This document shows, piece by piece, positions 12,272-23,679 of a DNA stretch of 64,000 bases. How positions within the stretch are numbered: position 1 is the stretch's first letter; every line of letters begins with the position of its first letter. This DNA comes from Pestalotiopsis fici W106-1 (lineage: Eukaryota > Ascomycota > Sordariomycetes > Amphisphaeriales > Sporocadaceae), in the NCBI RefSeq assembly GCF_000516985.1, contig NW_006917095.1:931449-995448 (forward strand). Direction: 5' to 3'. The notes beneath the pieces are model-generated. The model searched no databases and had not been told where the DNA came from. It was given only the letters and a program-made list of their open reading frames with translations. A program made the position numbers and the translations under genes.

Positions 12272-13282
12272 TTACCCCTTCAAAATGACATACGAGGGCG
12301 TCGGAGTATCATCCGATAGGTCTCCAAAAGCGCTCCAGTGCCTGAATGTTTTCTCCTTCCACTCGGCCTCGTCTGCAATTGCAATCGCCAGGTCCGACGC
12401 GGTTATACCATGGAGCCTGCCGTCTAATCCATCATCGCTCCCATTGTCTCGTGCCGGCTTCAAAGGTACCTCATCGAACACGACCTCGTAGTGGCCGGTC
12501 CTCTTTCCGGGACGATAGAGGGCAGATGGAGAGACAAAGGTCCAACGAAATGATGTGTTTCCGTCAAAGAACATGTAGCTCGTCCGACACGCCGTGACAA
12601 ATGTCAGTGCCTTGTCGTTTCGCAGTACCGCGGCCTCGTAGTCCTCAATGGTCTTGCGCGCAGCCTCATCGTCGCCACCGCTTTGCACCAGGAGCCGCGC
12701 CTGGCGATAGCTGCGCAGGGACGAACCAAGCGAGCCTAGTCTTTCTTCCATGTAGGCAACGTGAGCCTCGCTGTCTGCGATACCTTTACGGTATGCAAGC
12801 CACCAGTCTTTGCTCTCCAAGCAGGTTTGGAGTGTTTGCCCCGGTAACTGGAGCGATCCACAGCCCCCTACCATGATGAAGTAGCCGACACGCGCGGCCT
12901 TGACTGCAATGATGATCTTTCTGGTCAACTCAATAAATGACTCTGATTTCTCTAATTAGCCACAACACAGCTACAAGGGACAGACACGGGCCTGCTGAAC
13001 CGCATTGACCCATGTATACATACGATATTGTAAAGCACTCTCGCCTGCTGTGTGCGGTCCAATCTCATTGACAAGCACATCTAGGCTAATGAAGGCTTTG
13101 ATAAGACTTTCAATCGTGCATCCAGCAATATCAATGGAATAGGCTTCATAGCCGTCATGTCTTCCTATCTTTTCAGGGTTCCTTGAGATGCCGCGTACAG
13201 AATGGCCACGGTTCAGCAACTCAACAGTCAGATAAGAGCCACCAAAGCCCGCTGGGCCAATGACACCTGTCTTCAGTGCCAT
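12272..13282 (-). CDS. NmrA-like NAD(P)-binding Rossmann-fold protein
   Basis: Two exons, 13282-13024 and about 12942-12272, give about 309 aa. The acceptor could also be at 12951, which adds three residues in frame. The N-terminus MALKTGVIGPAGFGG is a dinucleotide-binding loop, followed by ELLNRGHSVRGISRNPEKIG, the strand and arginine typical of NADP-preferring atypical short-chain dehydrogenases. The second exon carries the KAARVGYFIMVGGCGSLQLP segment expected after the fourth strand. The ATG at 13282 is preferred because it starts directly at the first beta strand. The gene is divergent from the dehydrogenase at 13636 with about 350 bp between starts. It could be a reductase, epimerase or redox-sensing regulator. 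Confidence 0.75.
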
Positions 13283-13635
13283 GGCGATAATAGACCTGCG
13301 AAACGTCTTGCATGGACCAGAGATATTGGTTGCGCTCAACCAGCAGTGTCAAATACAAAACTGAAAAATTCGTCTACATTATAGTAGCGGGGTAAAGCAA
13401 AGCAAACCAGGATTTCCCTCTCGCACCCCCCAAGTGACCAAGTGACCCCGCGAGAGGCAATAATACCTAACATTGCAACGCCGTAGCATCAATGCGGGGT
13501 GTGAGATTTGGTCGTGCTCAAAAGAAATTCTTTGAAGCTCTGTCAAGCGTGCAAGGGACCGCGAGTAGATTGTCAACAAGCTCAAGGTCAAGAGCCATAG
13601 CACAGGTCCAATTGAAACAAAGACCAAGACTTGAA
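13283..13635. other. Divergent promoter region
   Basis: About 350 bp separates the divergent starts of the Rossmann protein and the first 3-hydroxyisobutyrate-dehydrogenase-like gene, suggesting a shared bidirectional promoter. No gene is seen in it. Confidence 0.45.
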
Positions 13636-14730
13636 ATGGAGTCAGCAATTGGATTTATCGGTATGATATCTTCTTCCAACAAAGCCTCTTCCATTCTTTG
13701 ACCAAAAAACTCCTGAATAGGACTTGGCGCCATGGGCTATGGAATGGCCAGAAATGTTAGGCAGAAAATGGACCCGAAGGCTAAGCTGCTGATCAACGAC
13801 GTTGATCGTGGTATCTGTGAACGATTTGTCCAAGAATTAAGTGGTTTTGGCCCAGTCAAAATTGTCGACAATGCGAAAGAGGTGGCGACCGAAGCATTGA
13901 CCATATTCTCCATCGTCCCAGCAGGTGAACATGTCAGGAGTGTCTACCTTGACGACCAGACCGGCGTGATTGCTGCAAAGTACACTACTCCAAGCATCAA
14001 CAACACACGGAGATTATTTATAGAATGCAGCACCGTCGACATTACCACGGCACGGCTCGTTGGAAAAACGCTGCGAGACAATGATATGGGAACCTACATC
14101 GACTGCCCAGTGTCCGGAGGTGTCCCTGCGGCCGACAGCGGCAATCTCAGCCTGCTGTTGGGTATCGATGACAAAGATCTATCAGGGAGCCTATCACAGA
14201 GGCTTAAACAAGCTACAAAGTACTTTGGAGATCCAAACAAGATCTTTTACTGCGGTGGCCTGGGCTCGGGTCTGGCCGCCAAGATCTGCAACAACTATCT
14301 GTCATGCACTATCCTGCTGGCCAATTCCGAAGCCATGGCAACCGGGATAAAACTTGGTCTCGACAAACACGTCTTGCATAGAGTCATACAAGCATCAACC
14401 GGACAGAATTTCATGGCAGATAATGTTTGTCCGGTGCCTGGAGTCGTTGAACATGCGCCTAGTAGCCATGATTACAAGCTTGGATTCAAAGCGCAAATGC
14501 TCGCCAAGGACGTTGGCCTGGGCGTGGACGCTGCTCAAAGTGTGGGAATTGAGCCGAGTATTGGAAAAGCTGCATTGGAGGTCTACAAACAGGTTGCGCT
14601 GGATGAGCGTTGTATTGTGAGTGTTTTCTATTCTAAAACGACGCATCATGGACAATTATGCTTACCCATGTCTTTAATCCAGGACCGTGATGCATCAGTG
14701 GTCTATAGATATTTAGGAGGACCTGAATGA
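13636..14730 (+). CDS. 3-hydroxyisobutyrate dehydrogenase-like protein, copy 1
   Basis: Exons 13636-13660, 13721-14616 and 14683-14730 give about 322 aa. The 25-nt first exon is needed to complete the NAD(P) loop: MESAIGFIGLGAMGYGMARN. The substrate-binding signature DCPVSGGVPAADSGNLSLLL and the catalytic-lysine segment GSGLAAKICNNYLSC are intact. The last 66-nt intron contains no stop and is a multiple of three, so it could also be retained. The family oxidises beta-hydroxyacids to semialdehydes with NAD(P)+ (valine breakdown and related reactions). The gene converges on a second family member at 14783-15805, only 52 bp away. Confidence 0.88.
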
Positions 14731-14782
14731 TAGATTGGTCCAAGAACATCTAGATTGTAGCTCTTAAAGAGTGGTTCAAACT

Positions 14783-15805
14783 CTACTTGTGACTATCATT
14801 GCTCCAGTCCTCTTTGCCACCAATATATCGAAACACAACCCGTGAGTCACGGCCAACACAATTCGGATCCTCCGACGCTTCCTCGTAGGTTTTCAACCCT
14901 GCATCTCCGAGACAAAGACGGGCTCCAACCTGTTTTGCCGCATCAACAGCGAGGCCAAAGTCCTTCTTCATCAATTCCACCTTGAACCCTCCACGATAAT
15001 CATGGCTAGATGGCGCCTCTGGGCAGATCCCAGGCACTGGGTTCCACTTGTCGCAGATACGACTTTGTGCTGTTGACGTGGCAAAGATACTGGCTAGCAC
15101 GGTAGGATCCATGCCCGATCGGATGCCAATATTCATGGCCTCTGCCGTGGCGATAGCAATCAAACCTGAGCAATAGTTGTTGCAAAGCTTTGCAGTCAAG
15201 CCCAGCGATTGGCCGCCACATGCAAAGATGGATGTGCCCATGCATTTGAGAAGGTCATGCAAATCGTCCCATAGAGGATCGCCTTTGGAGCATCCAACCA
15301 TGAAGGTGAGAGTGCCTGCCTCTGCGCCCAGGGAGCCTCCAGAGACTGGGGCATCATAGAAGTGAGTGTTGGGATGTGATTCTGTGACTCTTGCACGAAC
15401 TTGATCGAAGCTTGCCACGTCAATAGTTGAGCAATCCACCAACAGCTTTCCGTCGACATTTGCCCTGAGAACGCCATCATCTGGGTTCAAGTATACGTCG
15501 ATTACATGAGGCCCCGCAGGAACCATGGAAACCACCACCTCCTAGGTTGGAAAACAGTCAGTTGCCTGTAGGCGTATGAGTTGTGCATGTCTGCCTGCGT
15601 AGCTTACTGCCTTGTCCGCCACGGTCCGAGGGTTCGAGCAAGCTGTGACTCTACCAGGCTCTTCGGCGACGAATGCCTCCGTCGCTTTCACATTGATATC
15701 ATAGACGTAAAGATGGGATTCGACACATTTCTTTCGGAGAATTCTGGCCATCGGCAACCCCATGGTCCCAAGGCCAATGAAGCCGATAGTCTTGGGGGAC
15801 GGCAT
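14783..15805 (-). CDS. 3-hydroxyisobutyrate dehydrogenase-like protein, copy 2
   Basis: Exons 15805-15608 and 15541-14783 give about 318 aa. It starts MPSPKTIGFIGLGTMGLPMA, with an intact NAD(P) loop, followed by DAPVSGGSLGAEAGTLTFMV (substrate site) and LGLTAKLCNNYCSGL (catalytic lysine). The C-terminus has PSSHDYRGGFKVELMKKDFG, matching the same place in copy 1 (PSSHDYKLGFKAQMLAKDVG). The two are clearly paralogues but have diverged and have different introns. The tail-to-tail arrangement suggests an old duplication with inversion, or recruitment of two related enzymes to one pathway. No targeting peptide is obvious, so a cytosolic site is likely. Confidence 0.88.
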
Positions 15806-16459
15806 TGTGAGATAATCGTCAAGGTCAAGTCGCCTTCTGTAAGGCTTCGGTGGAGTTATGCCTTGTACTATCGACCCAACCAACGGATCGTCCTTTCTGC
15901 AGTAGATTGATAGGGACGAGTAAGATCCACTTGATCTTAAGCGCACTGACCATGAACGACGGGAGGCCAAATAGCAAGTAACAGCATCGAAAATGCATTC
16001 ACTTGTTCCTGGATTGCTAATTACCACCACCAAAGGCTTGATCTTGGGACACTTTGGGACCGCGAAGTGGTTCGACGCACAACGACGTCATCTCATCAGT
16101 GAAAGGCCTAAAGTTGACGATTGGGGGTAGTAGATGGGGTTCGTCATGACGGCCGCTGTAGCTACCCCACGATCCTCCCACTCTCTTAAACTATCCGCTT
16201 ACGGTGGAATGAATACTATATTTGACCCCACATTGGAGTATAGATCAGTACCCCGTGCATACTACGTACCTACATGGGGAACGATTCATACTCCATGGTG
16301 TGGGGGACTCACTGTTGCGCACGCATTATCCCAAAGCACAGAGGGCTTGTAGAGTAGCTATTCCTAGTCTATCATCGTCGACTTAAATAGATTTCTTGGT
16401 GAAACGTCATATGCACTCTAATCCCAATACGACAAGTTCCTCCGTTGGTGCTTCCCACA
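15806..16459. other. Divergent intergenic region
   Basis: About 650 bp lies between the divergent starts of dehydrogenase copy 2 and the P450 at 16460. It should contain both promoters. Open frames running into it from 15805 are not supported. Confidence 0.4.
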
Positions 16460-18229
16460 ATGGCTCAACTACCTGGCGTCGTTAACAAGCTTCAACCTTC
16501 GTCTCTAGCAGAGAAATTTGATCCCAATCTCTTGATACAATTCTTTGTACTTTACTGTGTTGTTCACGCGACTTACAATTACTTTCTGCATCCACTCCGT
16601 CATGTTCCTGGTCCCTTTCCGGCCAAGATTACCGAATTATGGCGCACGCGACGGTACATGTTGGGCAATTGGCACCAAGACATTCTTGACCTGCATAAGC
16701 TCTACGGACCAATTGTGCGTGTTTCCCCAAACGAAGTAAGCATTGTCGACAAGAATGCACTCGTATCGGTATTCGGTCACGGAAAGGGGACTAAAAAGGT
16801 GAGCATGAAATTCTTGCTTCAATATATGAATTGGCAGAATAAAGGGCCGATGGCTAATGGGTTGTTTAGACATCTTGGTATGATGTATGGAAAATCCCCG
16901 GCTTGAGTAATAGTGTAAGTTGGATTGACAAATCAATATTTTCAATATGTATTGATACTAAAGCTGTGGTATCAGTTCTTTAACTCGACCGATCCTACCG
17001 AACATTCATTTCTCCGAAAGCGAGTCTCGGCAGTCTACAGCATGTCCCACATTCTGTCTCACGAATCAGAAATTGTCAATCTTAGTAATATGCTTTGGTC
17101 GCAGCTCGACGAGCTTGCCAAGAAATCGCATCCCGTGGCTCTCCACGACTGGGCTTCCTTCTTTGCCTTCGACGTGGTGACCAAGCTCGGGACGGATCAG
17201 CCTGTCGGCTTCGTCAAGCAAGGCAAAGATGTTGATGGAATCATACACTCCATTTGTCAAGGGTTCTGGGAAAGTGCCAATACGGGCTATCTACCAGGCA
17301 AGACTTTGTGGTTCAACAACCCGCTGAGCCGATTTGCCCAGAAATTTGTGGGTAGCGGCATCAAACCAGCGGCATTTTGGGTATGGATGGGATCCACGGT
17401 CCAAGGACGGCTATCAGAAAAGGCGGACGAAGAACGGACGCGAGATATGCTGGACCATTATATTTCCATGAAGGAGGTAGACGGTTCCAGCGCATCCTTA
17501 CCGTCCATCCTGGCAGAAGTGGGTAATCTCGTGGGAGCTGGTGCCGACACCACCTCTATCGGTATTCGATCCGTTCTTGCGCAGCTCATTCTTCATCCCG
17601 AGGACTACCGCCGCGTTCAAAATGAAGTCGACGAGGCGGCGAGAGCGCATAACATGGAAAACATGCCATACACCGTTCTGGATAAGCTTCCATTTCTCAA
17701 TGCTTGCATCAAGGAAGCCCTGCGGCTGCATCCGAGTATACTCTGGCAATTGCCGCGCGAAGCACCAGCTGCGGGGATCAATATCGCCGGTCATTTCATT
17801 CCCTCGAGCGCTACCATCAGCATGAGCCCCATAGCTCAGAACCGCGATGCTGAAACATTTGACTCAGATGCAAATGACTGGAATCCTCACCGCTGGCTTC
17901 CCACTGAAACTAACCCTGACGCCAGTATCAAGGAGATGGATAGGTACAACGTCACGGTAGGTTCAGCCCATCCTCGTTTCGTCAAAACAATTTGAACAGA
18001 AAAGTCATGAGATCACAATGCTAATAAGTCATATCTCTCTAAGTTCGGATACGGGTCGCGGACTTGCGTAGGTCGTAATCTCGCTCTGGTCGAGATCAAC
18101 CATTTCGTTGCCGAGTTCTGTCAACGATACGATGCGGAATTTATCAACAAGGAAAAACCTTTCAAAATTATCTCACAGTGGTTCTCCTACCAGGATGATA
18201 TGTTTGTGCGTCTAAAACTACGAACATAA
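16460..18229 (+). CDS. Cytochrome P450 monooxygenase (pisatin-demethylase-like type), second copy
   Basis: Exons 16460-16798, 16870-16914, 16976-17956 and 18044-18229 give about 516 aa. The 45-nt second exon encodes TSWYDVWKIPGLSNS, which aligns in kind with the WYD segment of the P450 at 4643-6567. Membrane segment about residues 20-40, then HVPGPFPAKITELWR. The I-helix is GAGADTTS, ExxR is EALR, the PERF-like region is WNPHRW, and the heme loop FGYGSRTCVG begins the last exon. All splice joins keep frame. The start at 16460 is the first ATG; the frame upstream has only TTG. Likely ER-bound, with an unknown small-molecule substrate. Confidence 0.9.
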
Positions 18230-18837
18230 TCGCTAGAAATATTCTTGATGGAAGCGGTGGCTCTTGACGCGAATACAACGAAAATGTACAGATAGCATTA
18301 GCATATTTTAATCCCAACTACGGTGCTTTAGCTTTTGTCTTGCAGTTGAAAAGTGCTGGGTTCTTGCAAATACCGCTAACGGGATACTTGATCATTGACG
18401 AAGTAATGAAGGTATGTTAAATGGAAAGGAAAGAATATCAAGCTACATTCTCAAATGAAGCATGATCCGTATTGCTTGACCACAAGTGAATGAGTAGTCC
18501 CCAGCAAAGGTTGGTTATGCCCATGCAGTTAGACCCGATGCAGACGCTGCCAACCAACAGCACCCCGCATTGGGGCCAGTGGGTTGTGGGGTGGTGGTTG
18601 TAGCGTAGCTGCCCCTGGAGTGCCTCTTGCCAATTGCTCTGCTGACCTGTAAGCTAGAAGCTAGTATAGGCCAGTCCCAACTCCAGTACAAAGTATATAG
18701 TAGTAAATACTACCTAGATCAATACTTATAATAGATTTGTTCACTTTTTGTCAAATAAGTCGGTGACACGTTTGAACCACTGCGGTTTTCAAGCAATCTT
18801 GAAATCAACCAGCCAGGGTCCTCGCGTATATACAATC
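18230..18837. other. Intergenic region, no gene seen
   Basis: About 600 bp between the P450 and the FAD monooxygenase, both on +. A GC-rich patch near 18530-18620 has no ORF of note. Probably terminator plus promoter. Confidence 0.4.
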
Positions 18838-20354
18838 ATGAGTAGCGTACCTGGGTTCAACAGGGTAAGTCATTACACCAATCAACTCGAAGCTTCATTT
18901 TCGCATAAGTGCTAAGATAGTCAATCACAGATTATAGTAGTTGGCGCTGGCCCGTCGGGCTTGCTGTTAACTCTTTTGCTCGTGCAGAATGGCATTGATG
19001 TTACCCTACTGGACCAGCAAAGTGACCTAGATACCAATCCTAGGGCCACCCACTATGCGGCTCCGGCCATGTTTGAGCTCAATCGCGCAGGTGTCGGAGA
19101 CGATCTTCGCGCAAGAGGATTTCTTCCCGCTGGGGTCAGCTGGCGCAATATTGACGGCGAGATTCTAGCCAGTCTTGATGCAAACGTCCTCGGCGATGAT
19201 CCCGACCGCATGACATGCTTGCCTCTTGACCAGCTGGGGCAGATACTCAAGGAACATGTCGCGAAGCAAGACAAGGCAAAGGTGCTCTTTCATCACAAGG
19301 TGATCAGCCTCGGTCAAGATGACCAAGAAGCCTGGGTTGTCGTGGATACCCCCAATGGCAAACATACATTCAAGGCGGACTACATCGTCGGTTGTGATGG
19401 GGCCAACAGCCAAATTCGCAAGTCGCTGTTTGGTGATTGGGAATTCCCCGGCAAGACCTGGGATCAGCAAATTGTAGCCACCAATGTGAGTGCACCGAAA
19501 AAAAAAAAAAAAAAGATCTAGCTGCTGTTTCCTCATCCTTGTACAACGGTTATTGACTCTGGCTAGACGTACTACGACTTTGACAAGTACGGTTGGAATG
19601 ACTCCAATTTCATTGTTCACCCGGAGCATTGGTTCATGGCGGCAAGAATCACCAAGGACGGCCTGTGGCGAGTGACATATGGCGAAAAAGCTGGTCTCAG
19701 CCCCGAAGAATTAATTGCGAGGCAGCCAGAAAAGTTCAGACAGATGCTTCCAGGGCATCCCGGGCCTGATGGGTATAAAATCAAAAACTTCAGTCCATAC
19801 AAAGTCCACCAACGCCTGGCCAAGTCAATGCGAGTTGGTCGATTCCTCCTTGCAGCCGACGCAGCCCATCTTTGTAATCCTTTGTACGTATGACTTTGAA
19901 GACGCCATGGCCTTTAGAAGTCGCTAATTCGGAAGTTTCTCATATTGTAGCGGAGGGATGGGTCTCACCGGCGGAATCGTTGATGTCGGCAACTTATTTG
20001 ATTGTCTGAAGGGCATCTACGACAACAAAGCCGACCCCACCATTCTGGACAAGTATAGTGCTATAAGGCGAGAAAAGTACTTGGACATTGTCGATCCCAT
20101 CTCAAGCGCCAACCTTACGCGACTCTTTGAACTCGATCCGGCACGAGCTGTCGAGCTGGATCCATTCTTCCAGATGGCACAGAAAGCGAGCACAGACGAG
20201 AAATTTTCCAGAGAATTACAAAATGTATGCAACAGCTGCCCGTCAAGACTGTACTTCAAGTTAGCTAACCCACCGCTACGCACAGCATGTAAAGAATCTT
20301 CAGCATGACTTTACACAGTATTATTCGTCTGGCGAGGAGGCGGAAATCCATTGA
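18838..20354 (+). CDS. FAD-dependent aromatic hydroxylase (PheA/TfdB-like)
   Basis: Five exons: 18838-18864, 18931-19485, 19567-19883, 19951-20224 and 20286-20354, about 413 aa. The short first exon (MSSVPGFNR) leads into IIVVGAGPSGLLLTLLL, the ADP-binding GxGxxG loop. The DG motif is present as YIVGCDGANSQIR, and the ribityl-binding region as GRFLLAADAAHLCNPFGGMG. The usual GD of the last motif reads AD, a mild deviation. The protein ends soon after the FAD domain, without the thioredoxin-like tail of long phenol hydroxylases. The second intron carries a 17-nt A run right after its donor (19498-19514). The enzyme would hydroxylate a phenolic ring using NAD(P)H and O2, upstream of ring opening. 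Confidence 0.88.
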
Positions 20355-20658
20355 TAATCTCTTCATATTGGATCTGGTGTTACTAGCAAAGGCTGCATGG
20401 GGGATAGGACCACATTCGCATATGCTGCAATGTAACCACACTCGACTACAGAAATCGTGGGGTAGTTGATCGGTAGGTAGTTGCGGGGTATTTTTGGATT
20501 CGGTTCCCAGGTGTCAAAGGCAGCGGCAAACACCATTCAATCAGTACATAACCTCTATAGAATCTACGTCGACTGGACTCATGACTCTGACGTGAATAAC
20601 TGAATTGAATCGTTGTCGAGGCATCCTCCAAAAGCGAGGCACTCACTCATCCCACAGC
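20355..20658. other. Short intergenic region
   Basis: About 300 bp between the hydroxylase and the first metallo-beta-lactamase gene, same strand. No gene seen. Confidence 0.4.
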
Positions 20659-21831
20659 ATGTCGAGTCCGGTACCCCTTCCACCCGCTAGTGGGGATGTA
20701 GAGGTCGTCTTGCTAGACGGTGGTGGGTTTACCACTGCCGACGATACGAGATTACACCAAGACGGACACGAAAAACCGTTTTACCTTTACGACTGGTGCT
20801 TTTATATTCACCATAAAACCAGCGGGCAGCGGGTTCTGTGGGATCTCGGGTTGAGTGGGGTTAGTAGATTCAAGACATTTTGCTAGGCGGCATTATCCCC
20901 CTCTAATTACAGGCTGTAGGATAACGCCGACTATACACCATTTGTCGTCAACAATCATTTTCGTTTCTGCAACCCGACTGGGCCAAGACAGCCACTACAG
21001 GAGCAACTTGGAGCTTTGGGTTTGCAGGCGACGGATATTACCACCATCATATTCAGGTATGTCGTGCGACCACTCGTCGACCGTGGACTGCTTTCGGAGA
21101 GGTAACCGTTGCCAGTCATGCGCACTGGGACCACTGCCGCCCAGCAAGCGCGAAATTCCCAAATGCAAAGATCTATTTTGGTCCTGGTACTAGTCAACAT
21201 TGCTCACCTGGCCATATTGTCAATGACCAGATCTCACAATCAGTTGAATGGGACTCCAGATATTTCGGCGACGATGAGGTAAGGACCGAGTCATTTGAGG
21301 AGCTTTCCGGACCGTGGAGTCCTTGGGGACCCTTTGACTTGGCCATGGACTTCTTTGGTGACGGAAGTTTTTTGATTATTCAAGCGCCCGGTCACATGCC
21401 CGGAAACCTCGCAGCATGCGCGCGTCTTGAGACTGGCGAGCGCATTTTGCTATCTAGTGACTGCTGCCATTCAATGTGAGTCTGGAAATTTTGGAACTCG
21501 CGTATTATCGATGCGGGCAGTGCCTGGCCATTTGAGTTACCGCTAATTATGAAAACATCGCCGATACAGGGACATTTTGCTAGGAAGACGAGAAATGGCC
21601 ATATTGCCGCTTCCGGATGGCTCTACATTCTGTCTGCACGCAGATATTCCGGCTGCCAGAGAGACGATACGTAGACTAAAAGAGTGCAAGGAGAAATACG
21701 GGGTGCATATTGCCATGACGCATGATCCTGAATGGATTCAGCTACGGGACAACAAAGTCCTAATGTCCATGCTTCCGCCGTACTTTGACGACGCTTGTCT
21801 TGACCGCATTCGGGCTGGAATGCAACCTTAA
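20659..21831 (+). CDS. Metallo-beta-lactamase-fold hydrolase, lactonase-like, copy 1
   Basis: Exons 20659-20859, 20920-21056, 21116-21475 and 21570-21831 give about 319 aa. Splicing restores IIFSHAHWDHCRP, the HxHxDH zinc motif. Further metal ligands fit GHMPGNLAA, LSSDCCHS and the terminal MTHDPEW histidine. No single long frame shows this protein, because every exon is short. It starts MSSPVPLPPASG with no signal peptide. Family members of this subtype (AHL-lactonase-like) open lactone or lactam rings. An adjacent gene on the same strand encodes a related enzyme. The fungal FDB loci for benzoxazinone breakdown also use a metallo-beta-lactamase; that parallel is an inference, not evidence of the same substrate. 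Confidence 0.85.
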
Positions 21832-22062
21832 AGGATCACTACCATGTATAGCATACAATAGCAGCAATGTCATGATATACCAGTTCCTCTCTTGGTTGCA
21901 CAGGATTCGATGTTCACTGTGCTGCGAAATGCAATAGCAAAGATTGCGGGGGAGCAGTGAGGGGAGCCCGGCGAGCACATTGATGTGCTCTTGAGACGTC
22001 ATACGGCAGACGGGCATTGAAGAAGACTATTGACCCCTCAATAAGCATTTGGTCACCTATAA

Positions 22063-23130
22063 ATGCAGGAATCAACATCGATTTCTTTCAGTCAACCGTC
22101 AGAGCAGACATGTCTGACTAGTCATTTGTTACTGCATTTACTCAGTTTATCCGCTCAGGCAATGGCCGATTATCACTCTGATGTCTCGCGAGGGCTTGCA
22201 CACCTTGAATCGCGCAGCCAAGTCTATGCCCAGGTCTCTGCTCTGGAGGGCGGATGGTTTACTCTGCCACTCAGATTCTTCATAGCCGGTGTTTCCGAAA
22301 ACGAGAAAAGTTACGTCCCGTCGTTGGCCTTTCTCATTACCCGTGGTAATGAGAGCGCTGGTCCAAAGCATACTTTATTCGACTTGGGTCTGCGCCAAAA
22401 CACGACCACACTTGAACAACCAATACAAAATCATCTACTGAGCCGTCAACCTACCGAGCTATCCCCAGATGTGCGAGAGAGTCTGGCGAAGGCGGGGACC
22501 AGCACCGACGTTATCGAACAGGTCATTTTGAGCCATCTTCATTGGGATCATATTGGCACACCGCTGGATTTCAGAAAGGCTCAATTTCGAGTTGGTGCAG
22601 GGTCTTTACCATTGCTGGAGACAGGTCTGAATTCACACATGTCACATTCTCATTTTCAGAGCGACCTGTTCGACGGTTTGAACGTACAAGAGTTCCCGGC
22701 ACCAATGGCTTCCCAAGACAATCGCACACACAGCACTACAGGTTCGTGGGACACGGTTGGAGAAATGCCTCTGCTAGATCTTTACGGAGATGGTTCCGTG
22801 TATGTAGTTGACCTGCCCGGTCATTTGAGCGGCCACGTCGGAGCTCTCGTTCATACCGGACCTAGAAGTTGGGTACTTCTGGCTGGCGATGCTTGCCACG
22901 ACTCCAGGCTTCTTTCCGGAGAAAAGGATATCGCCGAGTGGGAGGATGCATACGGTCGGGTCTGTTGCATACATGCTGATCGATCGCAGACGGAGAAAAC
23001 ATTGGATACACTGCGGCGATGGCTACGCGAGGCAAAAGATGGTGGCTACGACTTCAGGATATTGCTTGCGCATGATGCTTTATGGGCCAAATCGAACCCA
23101 GAAACCTTCTACCCAGGGCACATCAATTGA
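22063..23130 (+). CDS. Metallo-beta-lactamase-fold hydrolase, lactonase-like, copy 2
   Basis: An uninterrupted frame of 355 aa. Zinc-site motifs are ILSHLHWDHIG (HxHxDH), DLPGHLSGHVGAL, LLAGDACHD and ILLAHDALW. The N-terminal 33 residues up to a second ATG at 22162 (MADYHSDV) are weakly typical, so translation may start there instead. The protein shares layout with copy 1 (zinc motif, GH, D-C-H, terminal H-D) but has no introns and little identity outside the motifs, so the pair is either anciently duplicated or independently recruited. Only about 230 bp separates it from copy 1. Likely cytosolic, hydrolysing a cyclic ester or amide. Confidence 0.87.
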   Translation: MQESTSISFSQPSEQTCLTSHLLLHLLSLSAQAMADYHSDVSRGLAHLESRSQVYAQVSALEGGWFTLPLRFFIAGVSENEKSYVPSLAFLITRGNESAGPKHTLFDLGLRQNTTTLEQPIQNHLLSRQPTELSPDVRESLAKAGTSTDVIEQVILSHLHWDHIGTPLDFRKAQFRVGAGSLPLLETGLNSHMSHSHFQSDLFDGLNVQEFPAPMASQDNRTHSTTGSWDTVGEMPLLDLYGDGSVYVVDLPGHLSGHVGALVHTGPRSWVLLAGDACHDSRLLSGEKDIAEWEDAYGRVCCIHADRSQTEKTLDTLRRWLREAKDGGYDFRILLAHDALWAKSNPETFYPGHIN

Positions 23131-23679
23131 ATCTTCAATATGTTGACATTATAAAACTTACAGAAACAATCCATATACTAAAAGAGAAAAAGAGAAAAAA
23201 GATGTTAACCTAAAAGCTGTTTTTTTTTTTGGCTTAATTTCATGAAAAATCGATTTTCGACAGCCATAGTATTATAAGCTTTTTTGGTGCTCCGTATACT
23301 ACCTTACCTCATACAACACTGCAGCGCAGATGAACTACTAGGTACATAAATTACTGGGCATGCTTGGTGCCATCAATGGGGGAGGGGGAATTGACTTGAA
23401 TGTGGGGTAACGGTCGAAGTGAATCTTCAACTCCACTAAATTGAGCTCCTAATACTCCCCTGGGGCTTAATCTCAAGCCTTAGGCTTGTATAATACCTCG
23501 CAATCATTTGTCTTTTTGAGCTGGTCTTTCTTTCTTCTGTGCCAAGTGATTTGATACGAGGACGAACTGCTCTTCCTTTGGCCCAATACTACGAATGCTT
23601 ACTAGCTAAACAATTTCTCGACCATTGTCATATCTCGTTACTACACGTCAGATAGCGTGTACCCGCCGACTGATTCAGA
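23131..23679. other. Intergenic region, no gene seen
   Basis: About 550 bp, AT-rich after the stop with a T run near 23221 that may belong to the 3' end of the preceding transcript. The right half is the promoter side of the decarboxylase-like gene. Confidence 0.4.
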
